Assembly (NCBI GenBank): GCA_030830595.1
Contig: JAURMS010000046.1
Span: 1 to 13,400, forward strand
Length of the DNA stretch: 13,400 bases
Reading direction: 5' to 3'
From: Gammaproteobacteria bacterium
GTDB taxonomy: Bacteria; Pseudomonadota; Gammaproteobacteria; Steroidobacterales; Steroidobacteraceae
Positions 7,784-13,400 of the stretch are shown here, one piece after another. Below the pieces are notes generated by a model. That model was not told the DNA's origin and did no database searches. It was given only the letters and a program-made list of their open reading frames with translations. Position 1 is the stretch's first letter. Each line of letters opens with the position of its first letter. A program made the translations under genes and the position numbers.

Positions 7784-8664
7784 GCGACCACCTGGCCAGG
7801 CGGCAGGCCGCGGGTACGGGCGAGGTGAACCGCGCCGGAAAGCGGATCGCCCAGCGGTTCGCGCAATTTCAGGCGTACGCTGACGGCCAGCCAATCGTGG
7901 ATGCGTTGGGCGAGCCCCCCCATCAGGCAGCATTGAGGCACGCCGCGATCGAACAGGATGCCTATGAGCTGGTCGATGCGATGGGCGCATTCCTGAACGA
8001 TGGGCTCCGCCACCGCATCGCCGCGCTCGGCAAAATCCATGACCAGCGGTGCGAAGGAGGCATAGTCGCTGGCCGTGGCCGTGTCCGTCCAGGTGATGAC
8101 CTCGCCGGCCGAGCCGGAGAAGTGCGCCAGGATGGCCTCGGTCATCGGCGAATGATCCAGGCGCCCGTCGCGCGCCCAGAGCGAGCGTCGAATGGCCTGC
8201 ATGCCAAGGTCGGCGCCGCTGCCTTCGTCAGAGACCGGAAACCCGTAGCCACCTACGACCACGATTTCCTCGCCGATCCTGCCAAAGCCAATGCTGCCGG
8301 TGCCGATCACGACGATGCCGCCATCCTCGCCACGATGCGCACCGATACAGGCAATGGCCGCATCGGAGGCGATGGCCAGCGTCTCGAAGGGGAATGGATA
8401 GGCGCGCAGCCCCGGCAGCATCCCCCGCCGATTCAGGCCGGCGATGCCAAGCCCTGCGCGGACACCGGCGATAGCGCTCGAGTCCAGCCCGGCCGCGGTG
8501 GTTGCGGCGTGCCAGGCCAGGTTGATCTCGTGCAGGCAGCGATCGAGCCCGATCCGGGTGTTGGCGGGGCCCGCTTCGCCACTGCCTATCACGCGGCCTG
8601 ATTCATCCACCAGCCTGGCTCGCGTATGGGTGCCGCCCGCATCGATGCCCAGGAACAGGCTCAT
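7759..8664 (-). CDS. BadF/BadG/BcrA-type amino-sugar kinase (MurK/NagK-like)
   Basis: A 301-residue ASKHA-fold kinase. The phosphate-1 loop is D8-A-G-G-T-H-T-R16, the catalytic Asp is likely D101 (IASDAA), the phosphate-2 loop is GTGS (121-124), and the adenosine motif is LMGGLAQ (247-253). This is the family of eukaryotic-type GlcNAc kinase and of clostridial MurK, which phosphorylates MurNAc and GlcNAc at O6. With murQ beside it, MurNAc/GlcNAc 6-kinase is the best guess; which sugar is preferred cannot be read from sequence. The ATG at 8664 begins right at the family start (MSLFLGIDAGGT). An ATG at 8676 (adding MIVP) is possible. The same frame stays open far upstream across murQ, but no homologous sequence is visible there. 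The gene is antisense to its neighbours, overlapping nagA tail-to-tail by 25 bp and lying 27 bp head-to-head from murQ. Confidence 0.9.
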   Translation of the reverse strand: MSLFLGIDAGGTHTRARLVDESGRVIGSGEAGPANTRIGLDRCLHEINLAWHAATTAAGLDSSAIAGVRAGLGIAGLNRRGMLPGLRAYPFPFETLAIASDAAIACIGAHRGEDGGIVVIGTGSIGFGRIGEEIVVVGGYGFPVSDEGSGADLGMQAIRRSLWARDGRLDHSPMTEAILAHFSGSAGEVITWTDTATASDYASFAPLVMDFAERGDAVAEPIVQECAHRIDQLIGILFDRGVPQCCLMGGLAQRIHDWLAVSVRLKLREPLGDPLSGAVHLARTRGLPPGQVVAQVSGKTG

Positions 8665-8691
8665 GGGTACAATCATACCCCAGGGGGTGAC
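8665..8691. promoter_or_regulatory. 27-bp divergent gap with opposed -10-like elements and palindrome; murQ ribosome site
   Basis: The whole gap between the kinase and murQ start codons. It contains the inverted repeat GGGTA-CAATCA-TACCC (8665-8680). Within it, TACAAT (8668-8673) is a good -10-like hexamer on the + strand, and TATGAT (8677-8672) one on the minus strand; no convincing -35 pairs with either. The minus-strand element would start RNA at or next to the kinase ATG, giving a nearly leaderless message. AGGGGG (8682-8687), 4 nt before the ATG at 8692, is the likely murQ Shine-Dalgarno. Confidence 0.35.
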
Positions 8692-9585
8692 ATGACGACC
8701 GAGGGCATCGAGGCACGCTACGCGGATCTGGACAGCTGGCCGGCCAGTCGCCTGGTGGAAGCCCTGCTCGAGGCCAAGCTGGCTGCCCTGGAAACGGTCC
8801 GGATACAGGCCGGGGCGGTGGGCGCGGCGATCGAGGCAGCGGCTGAACGGTTGGCCCATGAGGGACGCCTGATCTATGCGGGCGCCGGGACCTCCGGCCG
8901 CGTCGCCGTGCAGGATGGTGTGGAGCTGCTGCCTACGTTCGGCTGGCCACGAGAGCGGGTGGCCTTCCTGATGGCTGGCGGCGAGCAGGCCCTGATGCGG
9001 GCGGTAGAGGGCGCCGAGGATGATGCGGAGGCCGGCCGCGCCGAACTGCTGGCGCTGCAGGCCGGGCCGTCGGACGTGGTGCTCGCCGTGGCGGCGAGCG
9101 GCCGCACGCCCTATACCGTGGCGGTCGCGCAGGCCGCGCACGCGGCGGGTGCGCTGGTCATCGGCATCGCCTGTAACCCGGCTACGCCCTTGCTGTCCGC
9201 GGCCGACCACGGGCTGTGCGTCGGGGGTTCTGCTGAGCTGATCGCGGGATCCACGCGGCTCAGTGCCGGTACTGCCCAGAAGGCAGTGCTGAACGCCATC
9301 TCCACCGGCGTGATGGTCAGGCTCGGACGGGTCTACGGCAACCTGATGGTCGGCCTGCAGGTCACCAACGATAAGCTGCGGCGGCGTGCGGTATCCCTGG
9401 TGGCCAGGTTGGGCAGGACCGATGAAGACACCGCGGCCGTGCACCTCAGCGCGGCTGGTGACGATGTCCGGCTGGCGGTCCTGCTCTCGCTCGGCGTGGC
9501 CCAGGTAGACGCTGCGGCCGCGCTCGACGCGGCGGCTGGCAGGCTCGGCGAGGCTGCCGGTGCGCTGGGAGTGCAAGTCGGATGA
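8692..9585 (+). CDS. murQ: N-acetylmuramic acid 6-phosphate etherase
   Basis: A 297-residue SIS-domain lyase, matching the usual MurQ length of about 300. It cleaves the D-lactyl ether of MurNAc-6-P to give GlcNAc-6-P and D-lactate in the cytosol. Visible hallmarks: IYAGAGTSGRVAVQDGVELL (61-80) with E78 at the place of the catalytic Glu83 of E. coli MurQ; GAEDD (107-111) with E109 at the place of Glu114; SGRTPY (136-141); and the long conserved run from GTAQKAVLNAISTG through VYGNLMV and TNDKL (193-229). The start at 8692 is supported by AGGGGG upstream and the MurQ-like N-terminus; an in-frame start at 8626 would lie inside the kinase gene and adds no family sequence. The stop overlaps the next gene (ATGA). 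It may be reached by read-through from nagA (antisense to the kinase) or by a promoter in the 27-bp gap. Confidence 0.95.
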   Translation: MTTEGIEARYADLDSWPASRLVEALLEAKLAALETVRIQAGAVGAAIEAAAERLAHEGRLIYAGAGTSGRVAVQDGVELLPTFGWPRERVAFLMAGGEQALMRAVEGAEDDAEAGRAELLALQAGPSDVVLAVAASGRTPYTVAVAQAAHAAGALVIGIACNPATPLLSAADHGLCVGGSAELIAGSTRLSAGTAQKAVLNAISTGVMVRLGRVYGNLMVGLQVTNDKLRRRAVSLVARLGRTDEDTAAVHLSAAGDDVRLAVLLSLGVAQVDAAAALDAAAGRLGEAAGALGVQVG

Positions 9586-10703
9586 GCGTGCGAAAGAGCA
9601 GTCTGGCCGGTCTCCTGCTGGCCGCCTCGCTGGCCCTGGCGGACACACCGGGGTCGGACTTTTCCGAACTCGACGCCACCCTCCAGCAATCCATCGAGGC
9701 AGGTGCTGCGCCGGGTGCCGTGGTGTTGGTCGGCCAGGGGGAGCAGGTGCTGTATCGGCAGGCCTATGGCTGGAGGTCGCTGTCCGAGCCTGTCGAGCCC
9801 ATGACCGAGGACACGGTCTTCGACTTCGCCTCGCTGACCAAGGTGGTTGCGACGGCCACGGCCTTGATGGTGCTGGTGGATGAGGATCGCCTGGCGCTGG
9901 ACGATCCGTTGTCGAGGTGGCTGCCCGACTGGGCGGCGACCGACAAGGCGAACCTCACCGTGCTTCAGTTGGCGACCCACGTGGCCGGGTTCGCGCCGGA
10001 CGTGGACCTGGAGGCGCCCTGGATCGGGCGTGAGACGGCCATGCGCCTGGCGCTCGAGACACCGCTGGCAGCACCGCCGGGCGAGCGCTTCATCTATAGC
10101 GACATCGGTTACTTCGTGCTGGCCGAGGTGATCGAACGCGCGGCTGGCATGCCTTTTGAAGAGTTTGTCTCCGCGCGGGTGCTGAAGCCTTTGGGTATGC
10201 GCGACAGTGGCTTTCGGCCAGCGCCGGGGCAGCGCGAACGCATCGCGCCCACCGAGGCGGGCATCGAGCGGGGCGTGGTTCACGATCCCACTGCGCGACG
10301 CATGGGCGGGGTGGCCGGTCATGCGGGGCTGTTTTCCACGGTAGATGACCTCGTCCGCTACGTGCGCATGATCCTGGCCGGCGGAACGCTCGACGGCGTA
10401 CGCATCCTCTCACCGCAGGCCGTGGCCCTCATGACCTCCACCATGACGCCGGTGGAGATGCGCGAGCGCCGCGGCATCGGCTGGGACATCGATACCGCTT
10501 TTTCCACCCCGCGAGGTGAACGCTTTCCGGTCGGTTCCGTGGGTCACACCGGCTTCACCGGCACCTCGATGTGGCTCGATCCAGGGAGCGGCGCCTATGT
10601 GCTGCTGCTGACTTCCCGCCTGCATCCGGACGGCACGGGGGATGTTCGCGCATTGCGCCGGCGCGTGGCAACATTGGCGGCTCAAAGGATACTAGGGCAA
10701 TAG
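9582..10703 (+). CDS. Periplasmic serine hydrolase, beta-lactamase/class C fold, murQ-associated
   Basis: A 373-residue protein with a signal peptide (MSVRKSSLAGLLLAASLALA, cleavage near 20). Active-site motifs: S84-L-T-K87, Y172-S-D174 (Asp in place of the more common Asn) and H322-T-G324. The stretch VHDPTARRMGGVAGHAGLFS (233-252) is typical of a hydrolase subfamily often found beside or fused to NagZ-like beta-N-acetylglucosaminidases and near murein-salvage genes. It probably acts in the periplasm on D-amino-acid-containing peptides or a related ester/amide; the exact substrate is not known. The start codon overlaps the murQ stop as ATGA, so translation is coupled and a role in the same pathway is likely. 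It is clearly different in sequence from the two serine hydrolases at the left of the window. Confidence 0.92.
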   Translation: MSVRKSSLAGLLLAASLALADTPGSDFSELDATLQQSIEAGAAPGAVVLVGQGEQVLYRQAYGWRSLSEPVEPMTEDTVFDFASLTKVVATATALMVLVDEDRLALDDPLSRWLPDWAATDKANLTVLQLATHVAGFAPDVDLEAPWIGRETAMRLALETPLAAPPGERFIYSDIGYFVLAEVIERAAGMPFEEFVSARVLKPLGMRDSGFRPAPGQRERIAPTEAGIERGVVHDPTARRMGGVAGHAGLFSTVDDLVRYVRMILAGGTLDGVRILSPQAVALMTSTMTPVEMRERRGIGWDIDTAFSTPRGERFPVGSVGHTGFTGTSMWLDPGSGAYVLLLTSRLHPDGTGDVRALRRRVATLAAQRILGQ

Positions 10704-10738
10704 AGATATTGGCCCGCGTAGTTGCCCGAGCTTCTGCA

Positions 10739-10747
10739 TGGTATGTT
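10739..10747 (+). promoter_or_regulatory. Possible extended -10 promoter for the small secreted protein gene
   Basis: TGG-TATGTT forms an extended -10 (TGn plus a hexamer with 4 of 6 consensus bases). It lies 24 bp before the ATG at 10772, with a good Shine-Dalgarno (GAGGA, 10760-10764, 7 nt spacing) in between. The best -35-like site (TTGCCC, 10722-10727) is only 14 bp away, too close for a standard pair. The local DNA is A/T rich, unlike the genes on either side. Confidence 0.35.
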
Positions 10748-10771
10748 TTGGCTAACAATGAGGATTTCGAG

Positions 10772-11077
10772 ATGAAAGGCATTTACTTCGTCTACATGTT
10801 TTGTCTTGTGTTTCTGGCTGGCAGCATGGTTTCCACCGCAGCCGCGGCAGACGATGCTCCAGTAGCCGTTTCAGAGCAAACGCCGGTATCTGCTGCCACG
10901 GCTGCTGAAGCCGAAAAAATCGTCTGCAAGACTGTCAAGGTGACAGGATCCAATGTGAGAACCCGTAAGGTCTGTACGACGCCAGCTTCTGCAAAGGCCA
11001 ACCAGGATTGGGCCAGGGATCAGCAGGACCGAGCCGCTATCAATGCTTCCAGTATCCTGAACAGCGGCGGAAACTGA
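10772..11077 (+). CDS. Small secreted protein with two-cysteine CxxVKVTGSN...VC motif, function unknown
   Basis: A 101-residue protein with a clear signal peptide (MKGIYFVYMFCLVFLAGSMV, then STAAAA; cleavage near 26) and a mature part of about 75 residues. The mature part has an Ala/Val/Thr-rich linker, the motif C52-KTVKVTGSNVRTRKV-C68, and a charged tail (NQDWARDQQDR). Small exported proteins with this C...TGS...VC pattern occur in proteobacteria and have no assigned role as far as I know; a disulfide between C52 and C68 is likely. The start is set by GAGGA 7 nt upstream and by the signal peptide; an earlier in-frame extension would run into the serine hydrolase gene and is not credible. 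The region is strongly A/T rich (22 of 60 G/C by hand count at 10741-10800, against 45 of 60 at 11521-11580), suggesting a different history or its own transcription. Confidence 0.8.
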   Translation: MKGIYFVYMFCLVFLAGSMVSTAAAADDAPVAVSEQTPVSAATAAEAEKIVCKTVKVTGSNVRTRKVCTTPASAKANQDWARDQQDRAAINASSILNSGGN

Positions 11078-11079
11078 AG

Positions 11080-11122
11080 CTCACCTCAGAGCAACGAGTC
11101 ATACTTTTCGCCGTCAGGTGAG
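11080..11122 (+). promoter_or_regulatory. Inverted repeat that can pair with the dgcN Shine-Dalgarno
   Basis: CTCACCT (11080-11086) is the exact reverse complement of AGGTGAG (11116-11122), with 29 nt between. AGGTGAG is a strong ribosome-binding sequence placed 12 nt before the ATG at 11135, or 6 nt before the alternative GTG at 11129. Pairing would hide it. Whether the long-loop hairpin forms is unknown, and the match could be chance. Confidence 0.3.
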
Positions 11123-11134
11123 ACCGAGGTGCGG

Positions 11135-12136
11135 ATGACGATCCAACGGCCCTATTTGCTTTTTCTCGGTGACGCACATGATGCACTGGCGGCCAAGACC
11201 GCCATCGGCGTGTGGTACTGGCGCCCCGAGCATTGCGTGGGGCAGTTGCGCCTGCCGGGTTGCGTGCCGAGGCTCGCCGCTCCTGAACTCGACCTCGCCG
11301 CAGCGGTGGCGGCGGGCGCTCGAACGCTCCTGATCGGGGTGGCCAACCGGGGCGGCAAGATTGGCGAGGCCTGGGTGCCGACGCTGGTGGAGGCCCTCGA
11401 TCGTGGCCTCGACATTGCCAGCGGCCTGCACGTCCGCCTGTCCAGTGTGCCCGAAGTGGCCGAGGCGGCGAAGCGAAACGGTCGTCGCCTGATCGAGGTC
11501 CGCGAACCGGGACGGGAGTTTCCGGTGGCCAACGCCCGTCCGCGCAGCGGGCATCGACTGCTGGCGGTCGGCACCGACTGCTCGGTGGGCAAGATGTACA
11601 CCACGCTGGCGCTGGAGCGGGAGATGCGCGCGCGCGGCATGCAGGCCGATTTCCGCGCTACTGGCCAGACCGGCATCATGATTGCCGGCGAGGGCGTGCC
11701 GGTGGACGCAGTGGTCTCGGACTTCATCGCGGGCTCGGTCGAGGAACTGTGTCCGGCCAACGATCCTGACCACTGGGATCTGGTAGAGGGTCAGGGCTCG
11801 CTGTTCCATCCTTCCTTTTCCGGGGTCAGCCTGGGACTGCTCCACGGCGCGGCACCGGATGCGCTGGTCATGTGCCACGAGCCCACGCGCACGCACCTGC
11901 GAGGCCTGCCGCACTGGCCGGTGCCGGAGCTGGCGGAGTGCCTCGAGCTCCACCTGCACTGCGCGCGCCTGATGAACCCCAAGGTACGCTTCGTCGGCAT
12001 GGCCGTGAACACCTCCGCACTGTCCGAAGCGGAGGGGCAGGCGCTGCTGGCCAGCCTGCAGGACACCCATGGCCTGCCCTGTGTGGATCCCGTGCGTACT
12101 GGCGTCGAACCCATCGTCGATGTCCTGCAGTCCTGA
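11135..12136 (+). CDS. dgcN: DUF1611-family protein DgcN (D-glutamate N-acetyltransferase)
   Basis: A 333-residue cytosolic protein matching the DUF1611 family along its full length. The N-terminal part begins RPYLLFLGDA...AAKTA (5-23) and contains LIGVANRGG (66-74). The nucleotide-binding-like half begins RLLAVGTDCSVGKM (141-154), a P-loop variant with K153, followed by FRATGQTG (173-180), ANDPDHWD (208-215), EGQGSLFHPSF (218-228), CHEPTRTH (247-254) and VNTSAL (291-296). DgcN with DgcA is described as a D-glutamate catabolic route in which D-Glu is N-acetylated and then racemised to N-acetyl-L-Glu. ATG 11135 is preferred because family members start just before 'PYLLFLGD'; GTG 11129 adds only MR and has better-spaced AGGTGAG. 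The stop overlaps the dgcA start as TGATG. D-Glu is the second residue of the murein stem peptide, which fits the locus. Confidence 0.88.
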   Translation: MTIQRPYLLFLGDAHDALAAKTAIGVWYWRPEHCVGQLRLPGCVPRLAAPELDLAAAVAAGARTLLIGVANRGGKIGEAWVPTLVEALDRGLDIASGLHVRLSSVPEVAEAAKRNGRRLIEVREPGREFPVANARPRSGHRLLAVGTDCSVGKMYTTLALEREMRARGMQADFRATGQTGIMIAGEGVPVDAVVSDFIAGSVEELCPANDPDHWDLVEGQGSLFHPSFSGVSLGLLHGAAPDALVMCHEPTRTHLRGLPHWPVPELAECLELHLHCARLMNPKVRFVGMAVNTSALSEAEGQALLASLQDTHGLPCVDPVRTGVEPIVDVLQS

Positions 12137-13155
12137 TGCGTGAGGTTCGGCTGCGCCACGAGCGTTGGCCTCTCAGGGAGCCTTTTCGGATCTCGCGCGG
12201 CGTGAAGACCGCGGCCGAGGTCGTGGTGGCCGAGATCAGCGAGATGGGCCTTACGGGTCGAGGCGAAGGCGTGCCCTACGCTCGCTATGGTGAGTCGGTA
12301 GAGGGCGTACTGGCCCAGCTCGAGTCGGCATCCGGGGCCTTGCGCGAGGGCATGACCCGTGCGGAATTACAGGCCTTCATGAAGGCGGGCGCTGCCCGTA
12401 ATGCGCTCGACTGTGCGCTGTGGGACCTCGAGGCGCAGCAGTCCGCTCGGCCCGTATGGGAACTGGCCTGCCTGCCTGCGCCGGTCCCGTTGGTGACGGC
12501 CCAGACCATCAGCCTCGATTCCCCGGACAAGATGGCAGAGGCGGCGAGGCGTCATGCCCACCGTCCGCTGCTGAAGCTGAAGCTGGACGGTCAATATGTG
12601 GCGGAGCGCGTGGCGGCCGTGCGCGCCGCTGCCCCGACGGCCCGGCTCATCGTCGATGCCAATGAGGGCTGGACCCCCGAGGGACTGGAGTCGGCGCTGC
12701 CAGCCCTGGAGTCATTGGGGATCGAGTTGCTGGAGCAGCCGCTCCCAGCGGGTGCAGACGCGGCGCTCGATGGCATCGGTCGTGCGGTGCCACTCGCCGC
12801 CGATGAGTCCTGTCACACGCGGGCCGACCTGGAGGCGCTGAGTCGTCGCTATGATTTCGTCAACGTGAAGCTGGACAAGACCGGCGGCCTCACCGAGGCG
12901 CTGGCCATGATCACCGAGGCTCGACGGCTGGGCCTTGGGGTGTTCGTTGGGTGCATGATCTGCACCTCGCTCTCCATCCGCCCGGCCCTGCTCGCGGCCG
13001 CGCAGGCCGACTACGTCGACCTCGATGGTCCCCTGTGGCTGGCCCAGGATCGAGAGGGCGGCGTCCGTCTTGGCGAAGACGGCAGGTTATGGCCAGGTGA
13101 GGCTGGGCTGTGGGGCGGGCTCAGCCCGCGTCTGGTGCTCCAAACACCGACTTGA
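12136..13155 (+). CDS. dgcA: Enolase-superfamily racemase DgcA (N-acetyl-D-glutamate racemase; L-Ala-D/L-Glu epimerase relative)
   Basis: A 339-residue mandelate racemase/muconate cycloisomerase-type enzyme. The capping domain is about residues 1-115. Barrel motifs: LKLKLDG (146-152) with K147-x-K149, metal ligands D174 (VDANEGW), E200 (LLEQP) and D223 (ADES), and the second catalytic lysine K245 (VNVKLDKTGG). The late CMICTS segment (273-278) and DLDGP (296-300) are typical of the dipeptide-epimerase clade. Older annotation would be L-Ala-D/L-Glu epimerase. The adjoining dgcN, with one-base stop/start overlap (TGATG), favours N-acetyl-D-glutamate racemase; both activities act on murein-derived D-Glu. 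The start at 12136 follows from that overlap and the family N-terminus; a longer in-frame start would lie inside dgcN. The 3' end overlaps the convergent aldehyde dehydrogenase gene by 35 bp. Confidence 0.88.
   Translation: MREVRLRHERWPLREPFRISRGVKTAAEVVVAEISEMGLTGRGEGVPYARYGESVEGVLAQLESASGALREGMTRAELQAFMKAGAARNALDCALWDLEAQQSARPVWELACLPAPVPLVTAQTISLDSPDKMAEAARRHAHRPLLKLKLDGQYVAERVAAVRAAAPTARLIVDANEGWTPEGLESALPALESLGIELLEQPLPAGADAALDGIGRAVPLAADESCHTRADLEALSRRYDFVNVKLDKTGGLTEALAMITEARRLGLGVFVGCMICTSLSIRPALLAAAQADYVDLDGPLWLAQDREGGVRLGEDGRLWPGEAGLWGGLSPRLVLQTPT
13115..13129. repeat. GC-rich hairpin at the overlap of dgcA and aldehyde dehydrogenase gene ends
   Basis: GCGGGC (13115-13120), loop TCA, GCCCGC (13124-13129): a perfect 6-bp stem whose loop is the aldehyde dehydrogenase stop codon. 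No T-run follows on either strand, so terminator function is uncertain. Confidence 0.3.
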
Positions 13156-13400
13156 TCTCCACGAACTCCTCGAAGCCGAAGGCACCCCATTCGCGCCCGA
13201 TGCCCGACTGCTTGAAGCCGCCGAAGGCTGCGCGGGTATCAAGCCTGGCACCGTTCAGGTGGACGTTGCCGGCCCGGAGCCTCGCTCCGATTCGCTGCGC
13301 TTCCGCCACCTCCGCGCCATACACATAGGCGGACAGTCCGTAGGGCGTGTCGTTGGCAATCTGCACCGCCTCATCTACTTCGTCATAGGGCAGCATGCAC
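13121..13400 (-). CDS. Aldehyde dehydrogenase, C-terminal part (N-terminus beyond window edge)
   Basis: About 93 C-terminal residues of an NAD(P)+-dependent aldehyde dehydrogenase; the frame stays open through the right edge (codon TGC before the first visible Met). The segments YDEVDEAVQIANDTPYGLSA and FGGFKQSGIGREWG, followed by a C-terminal FEEFVEIKSVF, are characteristic of the superfamily's oligomerisation and C-terminal region. The catalytic Cys and cofactor-binding fold lie outside the window, so substrate and subfamily cannot be given. It is convergent with dgcA, sharing 35 bp, and is probably a separate transcription unit. Confidence 0.88.
   Translation of the reverse strand, partial: CMLPYDEVDEAVQIANDTPYGLSAYVYGAEVAEAQRIGARLRAGNVHLNGARLDTRAAFGGFKQSGIGREWGAFGFEEFVEIKSVFGAPDAG

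Noticed and set aside
8665..9648. Upstream extension of the kinase frame across murQ (total 629 codons), as if a fused protein
   Set aside because: The kinase family start (MSLFLGIDAGG) is at 8664; the upstream part is Arg/Gln/Pro-rich antisense of murQ with no recognisable domain.
10571..10771. Longer start for the small secreted protein (168 residues)
   Set aside because: It would begin inside the upstream serine hydrolase gene and bury the signal peptide; the Shine-Dalgarno points to 10772.
11114..12070. 318-codon minus-strand frame opposite dgcN
   Set aside because: Composition typical of an antisense shadow; the + strand matches DUF1611 from end to end.
11872..12135. Longer start for dgcA
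   Set aside because: It overlaps most of the dgcN C-terminus in another frame and adds Ala/Arg/Pro-rich sequence unlike the enolase-superfamily N-terminus.
1..13400. CRISPR arrays, tRNA/rRNA genes, insertion sequences, phage or defence genes
   Set aside because: No spaced repeats, cloverleaf-like sequence, transposase or integrase motif was seen on either strand.

Overview
This is a GC-rich window with the gene style of a Gram-negative proteobacterium: a TonB-dependent outer-membrane receptor, a lipoprotein, many 1-4 bp start/stop overlaps and a Na+/solute symporter. A gammaproteobacterium, perhaps aquatic or marine, fits best, but no marker in the window fixes the taxon.

The central part (2766-13155) reads as a peptidoglycan (murein) salvage locus. 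In order on the + strand it encodes a TonB-dependent receptor; a sodium:solute symporter (SSS family, MurT-like); N-acetylglucosamine-6-phosphate deacetylase NagA; N-acetylmuramic acid 6-phosphate etherase MurQ; a periplasmic serine hydrolase of the beta-lactamase/D-Ala-peptidase fold; a small secreted two-cysteine protein; DgcN (DUF1611); and DgcA (enolase-superfamily racemase/epimerase). A BadF/BadG-type amino-sugar kinase (MurK-like) lies on the opposite strand between nagA and murQ. The inferred scheme: muropeptides or amino sugars cross the outer membrane by the receptor and the inner membrane by the symporter. The kinase makes MurNAc-6-P or GlcNAc-6-P, MurQ removes D-lactate, and NagA removes acetate to give GlcN-6-P. 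The DgcN/DgcA pair would convert D-glutamate of the stem peptide, via its N-acetyl derivative, to the L form. The serine hydrolases are candidates for trimming D-amino-acid peptides.

Left flank (1-2566, minus strand): two tandem serine hydrolases of the beta-lactamase fold, joined by an ATGA overlap. The downstream one is a lipoprotein cut by the window edge. They diverge from the TonB receptor across a 199 bp intergenic region that holds a strong inverted repeat, a pair of direct repeats and a small quasi-palindrome.

Right flank: the C-terminal part of an aldehyde dehydrogenase on the minus strand, overlapping the 3' end of dgcA by 35 bp.

No tRNA, rRNA, CRISPR array or insertion sequence was seen. 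No gene-free stretch exceeds 300 bp. The most unusual points are the antisense kinase inside an otherwise co-directional operon, the pairing of an amino-sugar branch with a D-glutamate branch in one cluster, and an A/T-rich patch carrying a small secreted protein between the serine hydrolase and dgcN.
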